DNA of 64,000 bases from Anaerotruncus sp. MC2020 (lineage in GTDB: Bacteria; Bacillota; Clostridia; Oscillospirales; Ruminococcaceae), in contig KL370842.1 of assembly GCA_000701945.1 (NCBI GenBank), positions 76,457 through 140,456 on the forward strand, written 5' to 3'. Numbering within the stretch: position 1 is the stretch's first letter; every line of letters begins with the position of its first letter. The translations under genes and the position numbers were made by a program. The notes beneath the pieces were generated by a model. It saw nothing but the letters and a program-made list of their open reading frames with translations. It was not told the origin of the DNA and did not search any database. Shown piece after piece: positions 53,419 through 61,951 of the stretch.

Positions 53419-54999
53419 ATGAACGGATTCCTAAAGTGGTTTTTTGCCTTTATGTCGGAGATGCTGAAGGGCTACGCAGAGATAGTGCGCGGCTTCGGAA
53501 ACGGTATCAAGCAGATATTCAACATAAAGAACTACATAGAGATATTCAAGGAGTATTCCACGGATTTCGGCGCGCTTGGCTGGATACTGTCGATACTCGC
53601 AATAATAATAGTAGTCGCGATATACGTTCTTATCGCCGTCATGATATTCCTGTTCATCAGAAAATACATACGATTCAGGCATTCGCTCGTCAGCAATGAG
53701 GACCTCCTCGAGGAGATAGCCCTCCTGCAAAGACGAGTAATGAAAATGGCAAAGGAAAAGGACGAGATAATGGCGATGAAGGTCGCTCAGATGGGCGGCG
53801 GCGGCACTATGACGCTCCCCGCGGGCTCGGCTGCGTTTGCAGCGGGCGGCGAGGGCGAGGAGGGAGCTCCCGCACCTGTGGCTGTCGGCACAGTCGAGGA
53901 CGGCGTAGTCCAGACCACCGACTACCGCTTCTCGAAGCTCATCGAGGTCGATACGTTCTACAAGACCTATACTCCGCCCGAGTACGACAACGAGATTACG
54001 CTCGAGGGCATCGTCGATTCCTTCCGCAACTTCGCGTGCTCGCGTATGCACCTGTACTATGAGCCCAAGACTATACGTCTGTTCTTAGCGGGCATGGCTT
54101 CTACAAAGCTCATCATCCTACAGGGTATATCCGGTACAGGTAAGACCTCACTCCCGTACTCCTTCGGTAAGTTCCTGCAGGTAGACACGACTATCGCGTC
54201 GGTACAGCCGTCATGGCGTGACCGTACCGAGCTCTTCGGCTACTTCAACGAATTCACCAAGAACTTCAACGAGACGGAAGTGCTCAAGCGTATATACTCG
54301 TCGGGCTACAACAACGACGTGAACCTGATACTCCTCGATGAGATGAACATCGCGCGAGTTGAGTATTACTTCGCGGAGATGCTCTCCATACTCGAAATGC
54401 CGAACGCTGACGAGTGGGAGCTCGACATCGTGCCCAACGTATGGAGCACCGACCCTGTCAACCTCGACAAGGGCAAGATACGCATACCGCAGAATATCTG
54501 GTACATCGGTACCGCTAACAACGATGACTCCACGTTCGCTATCTCCGATAAGGTGTACGACCGTGCTCAGCCTATCAACCTCGACGCAAAGGGCGTAGCA
54601 TTCGAGGCGCCCGATACGCCGCCTATGCACCTCGGCTTCGACCACCTCGACCAGCTTTTCCACGAGGCGTTCGACAAGTACCCGATATCGCAGGAGAGCC
54701 TGAAGAAGATTCAGCAGCTTGACCTGTGGGTAATCGAGAAGCTGAGAGTTGCTTTCGGTAACCGTATCCTCAAGCAGATGAACTTCTTCGTGCCTGTATA
54801 TGTAGCGTGCGGCGGCGACGAGCTCGACGGCATCGACTACGTACTGGCGACAAAGATATTCCGCAAATTCGAGTCACTGAACCTCGCAATGCTCCGTGAG
54901 GAGCTCCGCGAGCTGTGCACGTATATGAACAAGCTGTTCGGCAAGAACAAGATGAACGAGTCTATCGCATATCTCGAGAGACTGCAGAAGCTGTTCTGA
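53419..54999 (+). CDS. Membrane-anchored McrB-like AAA+ ATPase
   Basis: 526 residues. A membrane segment at about 53-80 anchors it; a short coiled coil and a Gly/Ala-rich linker follow. The AAA+ module has Walker A GISGTGKT (236-243), Walker B LILLDEMN (Asp307, Glu308) with the McrB-type continuation IARVEYYFAEML, and a sensor-1 region (IWYIGTANNDDSTF) with an arginine shortly after (KVYDRAQ). Closest by pattern to McrB/MoxR-type remodelling ATPases. Together with the next protein it resembles a McrBC-like pair moved to the membrane. It could power assembly or quality control of surface fibres; this is inference. Confidence 0.85.
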   Translation: MNGFLKWFFAFMSEMLKGYAEIVRGFGNGIKQIFNIKNYIEIFKEYSTDFGALGWILSILAIIIVVAIYVLIAVMIFLFIRKYIRFRHSLVSNEDLLEEIALLQRRVMKMAKEKDEIMAMKVAQMGGGGTMTLPAGSAAFAAGGEGEEGAPAPVAVGTVEDGVVQTTDYRFSKLIEVDTFYKTYTPPEYDNEITLEGIVDSFRNFACSRMHLYYEPKTIRLFLAGMASTKLIILQGISGTGKTSLPYSFGKFLQVDTTIASVQPSWRDRTELFGYFNEFTKNFNETEVLKRIYSSGYNNDVNLILLDEMNIARVEYYFAEMLSILEMPNADEWELDIVPNVWSTDPVNLDKGKIRIPQNIWYIGTANNDDSTFAISDKVYDRAQPINLDAKGVAFEAPDTPPMHLGFDHLDQLFHEAFDKYPISQESLKKIQQLDLWVIEKLRVAFGNRILKQMNFFVPVYVACGGDELDGIDYVLATKIFRKFESLNLAMLREELRELCTYMNKLFGKNKMNESIAYLERLQKLF

Positions 55000-55013
55000 T
55001 AATGACTTTACTG

Positions 55014-55079
55014 ACTGCGTATTGCTCGCTTGTCTGTACGTTCCGTGGGACGCACAAACGGGCAGGCGGTACGCAGTCT
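55014..55079 (+). other. Large intercistronic stem-loop in the operon
   Basis: GACTGCGTA at 55014-55022 pairs with TACGCAGTC at 55071-55079, and the interior continues to pair imperfectly. No T-tract follows. It separates the AAA+ gene from the next gene and may set their relative transcript levels. Confidence 0.55.
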
Positions 55080-55126
55080 AATGCATTTTGAATTATTAAT
55101 TAAAAACGAAAGCGGGGTGAGAGCAA

Positions 55127-58099
55127 GTGAAAAAGGGATACAGCGAGTGGTACAAGGAATTCAGCGAATTCTCCGACGCGTTCGACGATGACGAGATGTG
55201 CGCGGCGCTTGACTCTCTCCTGCGTGAGAGCCACAACACCTTCGCCTTCAACAAGAAGATAATGGAAAAGGCGATAGATGTATCGTGGGTAGAGGCGATA
55301 GAGAACGGACTTGTCCATGTCGACAACTTCCTGCGCGCTCCGAGAAAAACGATAGAGGACGTTGAGGAGATAGTTCCGATAGCGCTGTCGAGGAAGATAA
55401 CGGTCGACTCGGTCAAGCACCTCGCTCAGCACACCGACCTCATACAGAGCATAGACAAGAAATCGGGCAAGATAACGCCCTCGAAAATACTGAACATCCA
55501 CAAAGAGGAGAGTATGTTCACCTACGAGAACAAGTTCGTGAACACGCTGATAGACAGGCTCTTTATCTTCATCAACACCCGCTACGAGAAGCTCGCACAG
55601 GTAGCCCGCGATGAGGAGGTATTCTCGCTCGGGTACAACACCTCCATCGACGACGGAAACGGCGGCAAGATGAAGGTCGAGCTGAAAATAGAGACGATAG
55701 ACAGCCTCGACACCTACGACGAGAACGGCTACACCGTATGGCAGCGCGTCGAGAAGCTGAAAAAGGCGATAGAGGGCTACAAGGGCTCGGAGCTCTGTAC
55801 GACGCTCGGCTCAACGTATATCCGACCGCCCGTAATGCGAACCAACGCCATTATGAAGAACGTCGACCTCAAAGCCTGCCTGACGCTATGGCAGTACATC
55901 GAGGGCTACGATAAGGTCGGCTACGAGATAAACGTACAGAACAGCGCCGTCAAGCCGCAGAGGGAGTACATCGAGGACTTCTACAGAATGGTCGTGCTGA
56001 ACCTGCTGCTGTTCCGCTCGTATATGAACGCGGACACGGCGGATAAGCTCACGGTGCTGAAGGAGCACAAGGGCAAGAAGCTCTCGCCTAAATTCGAGAA
56101 AAAATTCGACAAGGAGCTCGCCGCCGACTACAGCGTAACGGCTGAGGCAGTGGCGGGATACATAGCTACAGACGGCGACCTGAAGCTCGAGAAGAAGCTG
56201 CCGCCCGACCTGAACCTCATGTTCGAGCAGATAAACGAGGTCATCGAGATAGAGACCGAGTACATCAAGAAGCTCGAAGAGCAGCGCAAGGAGGAGGAAC
56301 GCCTCCGAATCGAGGCAGAGGAGCGGAGGCTCGAGCAGGAGCGTATCGAGGAAGCCCGCAGGGAGGAGCTCGAACGCCAGCGCATCGCCAAGGAAGAGGA
56401 AGAAAAGCGTTTGCAGGAGATGCTCGCGCAGAAGCGCGCCGAGCAGGAAGCCGAGGAGCGCGAACGTCAGCGGCTCGAGGAGGAGCGGCTCGCCCGTCTC
56501 GAGGAGCAGCGTAAGCGCGAGGAGGAAGAGCGCCTGAAACGCGAGGAAGAGGAGCGTCTCGCCGCTGAGCGTGAGCGCATCGAGCAGAACAAGAAGCTCG
56601 CGCGCAACGAGCTCGGAGAGGCAGAGGGCATCGCCGAGGAGGAGCTAAACAAGGCTCCCGACGAGGCAGAGCTCGAAAAGCAGGCATACGAATCCGTCAC
56701 CGAGGAGGAGCTCGAGGCTGCCAAGGAGGCAATGGAGGAAAACGGCGAGACAGCAGAGCAGGTCGAGGACCCGCGTGCTGTTGCAGCCCGCATGAAGCTC
56801 GAGCAGCAGAGGCGCGAGAAGGAACGCGCCGAGGCAGAGCAGGCTCAGCGCCTGAAGGCGGAGCGCCTCCACTTCGAGAGCAAGCCGTTCATCGAGATCT
56901 ACCGCGAATATTCGTGGAATCCGATATACGTGCTGATAAGGCTGATAAGGCATCTGCTCGCGACCGTATTTGGCATAATACCCGAGGATACGGACAATCC
57001 GTTGTATAAGCAGCTGCTCGCCGAAAAGAAGGCGAAGAAGGAGCAGAAGGAGAGCGAAAAGCAGGAGCGCACCGAGATGGAGGTGTACTACCGCAAGTAC
57101 GCGAGAGTCGCCAAGTATCAGATACGCCGATTTATCAGCGACTGGAAGTTCAAGCGCAAGAAGCGCAGGGCTGACAAGAGCAAGCCAAGACCCGCTTATA
57201 CTCCGCCCGCAAGGACTGCGGAGGAGACCGCCGCGATACAGGCGGAGATGCAGCGTCTCTACAAGGAGTACCACGTAAGCTGGCTCGAGAAGCTCGCACG
57301 TGCATGGCAGGAGCGCAAGCAGGAGAAGCGTGAGCTCGAGGAGAGCATACGCGCCCACGCCGCCAAGGTCAAGGAGATAGAGGCGGAGCAGGCAGTGGCT
57401 CAGGAGAGCGGCGAGGAGGAGAGCGACAGCTCCAACAGGATAGCGAATATCATCGCGTCGGTACTGGTAGTGCTCGCACTCGGCTTCGTTATATACGTAA
57501 TGGTTTTCTCAGCGCAGGGCAAGGCTGTTGACATATTCGGACACAGCATACTCCGCGTAGTTACGGGAAGTATGGAGCCATCGCTACACGTCGGTGACTT
57601 CATAGTCATCGAAAAGACCGACCCCGACGAGCTCGCAGAAGGCGACATCATCTCGTTCTACTCCGAGCAGAGCGACATCTACGGTATGCTCGTCACGCAC
57701 AGGATAGTCGGCAGAGACGCCGACGGCACATTCATCACCCGCGGTGACGCCAACCCCGTCGAGGACAGGGTGAACGCCAATCCCGACAAGATAGTCGGGC
57801 GCTTCGAGCGCAAGGCGCAGTTCTTCATATGGGTGAATTCGTTCACCGATTCGCGGAAGATACTGCTCCTCCTCGTGATGATACCGACGACGCTCATCGC
57901 GCTGTATGAGCTGAGAACAGTCATGAAGCTCGGACGTCAGATGAACGAGGACCACGAGCAAGAGGAGAAGGAGCGGCATGAGAAGGCTGTTCGCGATGCG
58001 ATAGAAGCGGAGAAGCGCCGCCTTGAAGAAATAGGATACACGGAGGACGAGGACGATGCGATCAAGTCAGGAATCGTTGATGAAAAGGAGAATGATTAG
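55127..58099 (+). CDS. Fusion of McrC-partner-like domain, coiled coil and S26B signal peptidase
   Basis: 990 residues, GTG start with RBS GGGGTGAGAG. Residues about 25-330 resemble DUF2357-type partners of McrB-like ATPases (IENGLVHVDNFLRAPRKTIED; MFTYENKFVNTLIDRLFIFI). About 370-600 is a charged coiled coil (EERLRIEAEERRLEQER). A membrane segment at about 772-797 is followed by a signal peptidase with Ser815 (TGSMEPSL), His858 (VTHRIVG) and GDANPVED, then a second membrane segment and a charged tail. The fusion ties the AAA+ partner to signal-peptide cleavage; I know of no described example. Orientation and topology place the peptidase outside and the coiled coil inside. Confidence 0.8.
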   Translation: MKKGYSEWYKEFSEFSDAFDDDEMCAALDSLLRESHNTFAFNKKIMEKAIDVSWVEAIENGLVHVDNFLRAPRKTIEDVEEIVPIALSRKITVDSVKHLAQHTDLIQSIDKKSGKITPSKILNIHKEESMFTYENKFVNTLIDRLFIFINTRYEKLAQVARDEEVFSLGYNTSIDDGNGGKMKVELKIETIDSLDTYDENGYTVWQRVEKLKKAIEGYKGSELCTTLGSTYIRPPVMRTNAIMKNVDLKACLTLWQYIEGYDKVGYEINVQNSAVKPQREYIEDFYRMVVLNLLLFRSYMNADTADKLTVLKEHKGKKLSPKFEKKFDKELAADYSVTAEAVAGYIATDGDLKLEKKLPPDLNLMFEQINEVIEIETEYIKKLEEQRKEEERLRIEAEERRLEQERIEEARREELERQRIAKEEEEKRLQEMLAQKRAEQEAEERERQRLEEERLARLEEQRKREEEERLKREEEERLAAERERIEQNKKLARNELGEAEGIAEEELNKAPDEAELEKQAYESVTEEELEAAKEAMEENGETAEQVEDPRAVAARMKLEQQRREKERAEAEQAQRLKAERLHFESKPFIEIYREYSWNPIYVLIRLIRHLLATVFGIIPEDTDNPLYKQLLAEKKAKKEQKESEKQERTEMEVYYRKYARVAKYQIRRFISDWKFKRKKRRADKSKPRPAYTPPARTAEETAAIQAEMQRLYKEYHVSWLEKLARAWQERKQEKRELEESIRAHAAKVKEIEAEQAVAQESGEEESDSSNRIANIIASVLVVLALGFVIYVMVFSAQGKAVDIFGHSILRVVTGSMEPSLHVGDFIVIEKTDPDELAEGDIISFYSEQSDIYGMLVTHRIVGRDADGTFITRGDANPVEDRVNANPDKIVGRFERKAQFFIWVNSFTDSRKILLLLVMIPTTLIALYELRTVMKLGRQMNEDHEQEEKERHEKAVRDAIEAEKRRLEEIGYTEDEDDAIKSGIVDEKEND

Positions 58100-58523
58100 T
58101 GCGATCATTCTTTTTGTGGTAACACTTGTAGCGATGCTCGTTTTCGTGGGTCTCTATATCGACGAGACGAAGCGCACTCAGGAGACATACTACGTACAAT
58201 ATATGGCGAATCTGAGCCATGTCTCAGACGATGTCGCGTCCTGCCTCGATGCAGAGGGGGACAAGGATTTCCGCTATGTGCGGCTGATAAGCGACATGAG
58301 CAGCGCGAATTCGTTCGCCTTCCTGCTCGACAGGCTCAGTGAGGACAGAAAAAAGACGGTAAACGAGCTCAACGCCTGCATAATGCGGTATCCCGAGCAG
58401 ATGCAGACAGAGGATAAGCTCACGGAGCTGAAAACAGCCGTGGACAATATCAGGGACGGGCTTGACAACGGATACGAAGAAGCACAGGCTCTTGTGGACT
58501 CGATAGACAAGCAGGGGCATTAA
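58080..58523 (+). CDS. Single-pass membrane protein of the operon
   Basis: 147 residues from the ATG at 58080; the frame opens at 58056, inside the previous gene. One membrane segment about 6-28 (ISAIILFVVTLVAMLVFVGL) and a helical exported or cytoplasmic part of 110 residues. It overlaps the fusion gene by 20 bases, suggesting coupled translation. No family recognised; it may be a small subunit of the complex. Confidence 0.68.
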   Translation: MKRRMISAIILFVVTLVAMLVFVGLYIDETKRTQETYYVQYMANLSHVSDDVASCLDAEGDKDFRYVRLISDMSSANSFAFLLDRLSEDRKKTVNELNACIMRYPEQMQTEDKLTELKTAVDNIRDGLDNGYEEAQALVDSIDKQGH

Positions 58524-58542
58524 CGGAAGGAGGATAGATATC

Positions 58543-58770
58543 ATGGGCGAAAAGAGACGTCTTAAAAAGGAAATAAGGCTTTGCATGAATACTATCAAGG
58601 AGATAGAGCGTAAGCGCTCGCGTTCACAGTCGGCGCTTGTACAGGCTATCCTGTTGCAGGAGCAGCCCGACGAGACGGACGTTGAGTGGTTCAACAAGTA
58701 CACGGGCGAGATAACCGCCTGCCGTAATCACATGATAGAATTGCAGAAGAAGCTGAATTCAATCAAATAA
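58543..58770 (+). CDS. Small coiled-coil protein
   Basis: 75 residues, RBS GGAAGGAGGAT. Basic helical start (KRRLKKEIRLCMNTIKEIER), then helix with LVQAILLQEQ and IELQKKL heptads. Cytoplasmic. Last gene of the operon; it probably binds the coiled coil of the fusion protein or another subunit. Confidence 0.7.
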   Translation: MGEKRRLKKEIRLCMNTIKEIERKRSRSQSALVQAILLQEQPDETDVEWFNKYTGEITACRNHMIELQKKLNSIK

Positions 58771-58775
58771 GCAGA

Positions 58776-58805
58776 ACAGCCATTGAGCATATGCCCAATG
58801 GCTGT
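58776..58805 (+). terminator. Terminator of the EAL-SipW-AAA operon
   Basis: ACAGCCATTG with CAATGGCTGT, an inner GCAT/ATGC, then TTTTTCTT. The convergent PPC gene ends here too. Confidence 0.88.
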
Positions 58806-58811
58806 TTTTTC

Positions 58812-59249
58812 TTAATCAAAATTCCAGAATCCCGTACCTGTTATCGGGTCTTTCTTCTTGCGGATGATGCCTCCGACGGCGGGGCGGAGCTCTATCTCCG
58901 CGGTGTAGAGCACGGTTATCGACTTGATGTGCCCGCCCGAAGTGAGATGTGCGCCGTCCTGCTTGTAGGAGAAGAGGGCGTGAGTATGGTGCGTGAGCCT
59001 GCCGCTCTCGTTGACGGCGATGTTGCCCGTCATGGACACGAGCTCGAGCATACCGCTGACGGTCTCGGTCTCGAAGCTGCCGCTCTCGGGGATAAAGGTC
59101 TGTATCTCAGCCGAGCTGCACCCGCCGATTCCGTAGAAGGTCGCGCTTGAAATGCCCTCCTTTCCGCAGATATCGAGCAGCGAGGAGATTATCTCGTCGC
59201 CCTTGTCGAGGCGGATATAGTAGCTCTCGCCGAATTTTCTGTAGTCCAT
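58812..59249 (-). CDS. PPC/DUF296-domain protein
   Basis: 145 residues, a single PPC domain. The conserved segments are FYGIGGCSSAEIQTF near 38-52, and LTHHTHALFSYKQ with GGHI near 85-110, where the histidines bind metal and form a trimer. In plants the domain occurs in AT-hook DNA-binding proteins; bacterial members are stand-alone, with unclear function. It faces the operon terminator and the FeoB-associated gene lies upstream. Confidence 0.85.
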   Translation of the reverse strand: MDYRKFGESYYIRLDKGDEIISSLLDICGKEGISSATFYGIGGCSSAEIQTFIPESGSFETETVSGMLELVSMTGNIAVNESGRLTHHTHALFSYKQDGAHLTSGGHIKSITVLYTAEIELRPAVGGIIRKKKDPITGTGFWNFD

Positions 59250-59261
59250 ATTAAGCCCTCC

Positions 59262-59408
59262 TTAATTCTTTTTCTTTTTGCAGCTGTCGCTGTACGCGCA
59301 GCCCTCGCAGCCTCCGCAGCCATTCCCGCGGCGGCGGACGATGTACACGAGCGCTCCGACGACTGCGGCGGCTATGATAATGATGAGGATGATGTCAACA
59401 GCGTTCAT
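59262..59408 (-). CDS. FeoB-associated Cys-rich membrane protein
   Basis: 48 residues, ATG at 59408, two bases after the FeoB stop. One membrane segment (DIILIIIIAAAVVGALVYIV) is followed by RRR and a cysteine cluster CGGCEGC...C. Such small proteins sit next to feoB in Firmicutes and are thought to help ferrous-iron transport. Co-transcribed with feoAB. Confidence 0.85.
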   Translation of the reverse strand: MNAVDIILIIIIAAAVVGALVYIVRRRGNGCGGCEGCAYSDSCKKKKN

Positions 59409-59410
59409 GG

Positions 59411-61750
59411 TCACTTACCTGCTGCGAGCCCGATGAGGTGTACAGCAGCCGCCGCGAGCCACGCGATGCCGCACTGCCACGCCACAACGAAGCAAGCCCA
59501 TTTTCTGCCGTATTCACGGCGTATGGAGGCTATTGCTGCGACGCACGGAGTGTACAGCAGCGAGAACACGAGCAGAGAGGCTGCCGTGAGCGGAGACATA
59601 AACGCGGCAACGTCGCCCGCGAAGAGTATCTTCATGGTAGATACGACGCTCTCCTTGGCGATGAAGCCTGTCACGAGCGATACGCAGATGCGCCAGTCGC
59701 CGAGCCCTGCGGGCTTCATTATCGGAGCCGCGAGCCGCGCGATAGAGGCGAGGATGCTTTTCTCGGGGTTGTCGACGAGTGCGAGGTTGAGGTCGAAGCT
59801 CTGAAGGAACCACACTGCGATAGTCGCGATAAGAATGACCGTAAATGCGCGCTGGAGGAAGTCCTTAGCCTTTTCCCACAGGAGCTGCGTGGTGTTGCGC
59901 ACGCCGGGCATACGGTAGTTGGGGAGCTCCATGACGAAGGGCACGGGCTCGCCGCGGAAAATGGTCTTCCTGTATATGACGGCGGCGAAAATGCCGACGA
60001 TGATGCCGAGGAGGTACAGTCCCGTCATGATGAGACCGCCTCTGTGCGGGAAGAATGCGCTGATGAAAAACGCGTAGATAGGGAGCTTTGCGGTGCAGCT
60101 CATGAACGGCGTGAGCAGTATCGTCATCTTGCGGTCGCGTTCACTTGGGAGCGTCCTCGTCGCCATGACAGCGGGCACGGTACAGCCGAAGCCTATCAGC
60201 AGCGGGACGATGCTGCGTCCCGAAAGTCCTATTTTACGCAGTAGCTTATCCATAACGAAGGCGACGCGCGCGATGTAGCCGCTGTCCTCGAGAAGAGACA
60301 GGAACAGGAACAGCGTGACGATAATGGGCAGGAAGCTGAGCACGCTGCCGACGCCCGAGAAGATTCCGTCGATGATGAGGCTGTGTATCGCGTCGTTGAC
60401 GTTTGCGCGCGTGAGAGCGGCGTCCGCGACGTCGGTGAAGTAGTCTATGCCCTCCTCGAGCATCCCTTGCAGCCACGCACCGATGACGTTGAAGGTCAGC
60501 CAGAATACAAGCCCCATAATGCCGATAAATGCGGGGATAGCGGTGTATTTGCCAGTCAGCACCTTGTCTATGCGGCGGCTGCGGATATGCTCCTTGCTCT
60601 CCTTTGGCTTGATTACGGTCTCAGAGCACAGCCTGTTGATGAAGCTGAACCGCATATCGGCGATAGCGGCGCTCTTGTCGAGCCCGCGCTCCTTCTCCAT
60701 CTGGCGGACGATGTGCTGAAGCAGCGTTTTCTCGTCCTCGTCGAGCGCGAGCTGCGAGATTATGAGCTCGTCGCCCTCCGCGACCTTGCTCGCCGCGAAG
60801 CGTATGGGAAGTCCTGCCTTTTCGGCGTGGTCCTCGATGAGGTGGGATATGCCGTGGAGGCAGCGGTGAACAGCGCCGCCGTTCTCGGACTTCTCGCAAA
60901 AGTCCTGTATCACGGGCGGCTCGCGGTAGTACGCGACGTGAATGGCGTGCTCGACGAGCTCCTCTATGCCCGCATTTTTAGCGGCGGATATCGGTACCAC
61001 AGGCACACCGAGCATTTTTTCCATATCGTTGAAGTCGATGCTGCCGCCGTTGGAGGTGAGCTCGTCCATCATGTTGACCGCCACTACCATGGGGATATTG
61101 AGCTCGAGCAGCTGCATGGTGAGGTAGAGGTTGCGCTCGATGTTGTTAGCGTCGACTATGTTGATGATAGCGTGCGGCTTCTCGTTGAGGACGAAATTAC
61201 GCGATACTATCTCTTCGCTCGTGTACGGCGACATCGAGTATATGCCGGGAAGGTCGGTGATGAGCGTGTCGGGGTGACCCTTGATAGCTCCGTCCTTGCG
61301 GTCGACGGTGACTCCGGGGAAGTTGCCGACGTGCTGCTTCGAGCCCGTGAGGCGGTTGAACAGCGTAGTCTTGCCGCTGTTCTGGTTGCCGACGAGAGCG
61401 AACGTCATGACCGTACCCGCGGGCAGGGGAGTGCCGCTGCCCTTTTGGTGGAACTTGCCGCCCTCACCGAGACCTGGGTGCTCGGAGCGCTTCTTTTCGG
61501 CTTTTTTTGAGCTTGCCGCCTTTTTTTCTGCGGGCTCGACCTGTATGAGCTCGGCGTCCGCGAGACGGAGCGTGAGCTCATAGCCGTGTAGCGTGAGCTC
61601 CATGGGGTCGCCCATAGGAGCGAGCTTGGAGACGGTTATTTCGGTGTGCGGGATTATGCCCATGTCGAGGAAGTGCTGCCGCAGGGCGCCCTCGCCGCCT
61701 ATCTGCGTGACCTTGACGGTATCGCCTACCCTGACCTCTTTTAGTGTCAT
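59411..61750 (-). CDS. feoB: FeoA-FeoB fusion, ferrous iron transporter
   Basis: 779 residues. Residues 1-75 are FeoA (SH3-like; LRQHFLDMGIIPHTEI), linked by a Lys/Ala/Ser-rich stretch. The FeoB G domain has G1 GNQNSGKT (121-128), G3 DLPG (166-169) and G4 NMMD (226-229). The membrane part has the gate motifs (LLIGFGCTVPAVMATR, PFMSCTAKLPIYAFF). It imports Fe2+ with GTP hydrolysis. Such FeoA-FeoB fusions are frequent in Clostridia. Its own promoter is at 61786-61814. A short Cys-rich partner follows. Confidence 0.95.
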   Translation of the reverse strand: MTLKEVRVGDTVKVTQIGGEGALRQHFLDMGIIPHTEITVSKLAPMGDPMELTLHGYELTLRLADAELIQVEPAEKKAASSKKAEKKRSEHPGLGEGGKFHQKGSGTPLPAGTVMTFALVGNQNSGKTTLFNRLTGSKQHVGNFPGVTVDRKDGAIKGHPDTLITDLPGIYSMSPYTSEEIVSRNFVLNEKPHAIINIVDANNIERNLYLTMQLLELNIPMVVAVNMMDELTSNGGSIDFNDMEKMLGVPVVPISAAKNAGIEELVEHAIHVAYYREPPVIQDFCEKSENGGAVHRCLHGISHLIEDHAEKAGLPIRFAASKVAEGDELIISQLALDEDEKTLLQHIVRQMEKERGLDKSAAIADMRFSFINRLCSETVIKPKESKEHIRSRRIDKVLTGKYTAIPAFIGIMGLVFWLTFNVIGAWLQGMLEEGIDYFTDVADAALTRANVNDAIHSLIIDGIFSGVGSVLSFLPIIVTLFLFLSLLEDSGYIARVAFVMDKLLRKIGLSGRSIVPLLIGFGCTVPAVMATRTLPSERDRKMTILLTPFMSCTAKLPIYAFFISAFFPHRGGLIMTGLYLLGIIVGIFAAVIYRKTIFRGEPVPFVMELPNYRMPGVRNTTQLLWEKAKDFLQRAFTVILIATIAVWFLQSFDLNLALVDNPEKSILASIARLAAPIMKPAGLGDWRICVSLVTGFIAKESVVSTMKILFAGDVAAFMSPLTAASLLVFSLLYTPCVAAIASIRREYGRKWACFVVAWQCGIAWLAAAAVHLIGLAAGK

Positions 61751-61785
61751 TATCTATTCTCCTAACGTTATATCTTTCTTAGTAT

Positions 61786-61814
61786 ATTCTAACACTATAG
61801 GCAGGAAGTGTCAA
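61786..61814 (-). promoter_or_regulatory. Promoter of feoAB
   Basis: On the minus strand TTGACA (61809-61814), 17 bp, TAGAAT (61786-61791). I see no clear Fur or DtxR box. Confidence 0.8.
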
Positions 61815-61878
61815 TTTCAAGAGGTTTGCATAAGCAAACAACGTGGAAAATGAAAAGGGAGGCATTTATTCTTTTAGA

Positions 61879-61918
61879 AAAAGCCATAAAGAAGCAAATA
61901 CTTCTTTATGGCTTTTTC
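61879..61918 (-). terminator. Terminator of the PP2C gene
   Basis: AAAAAGCCATAAAGAAG with CTTCTTTATGGCTTTTT, a 17-bp perfect stem, loop CAAATA; U-rich on both strands, so it also shields feoAB. Confidence 0.85.
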
Positions 61919-61951
61919 GATTAGGCTGCGTCCCCTTTTGCCTCCCTGAAA

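Noticed and set aside
60383..61510. A 375-codon plus-strand open frame
   Set aside because: Opposite the feoAB fusion, with no recognisable domain; a shadow frame.
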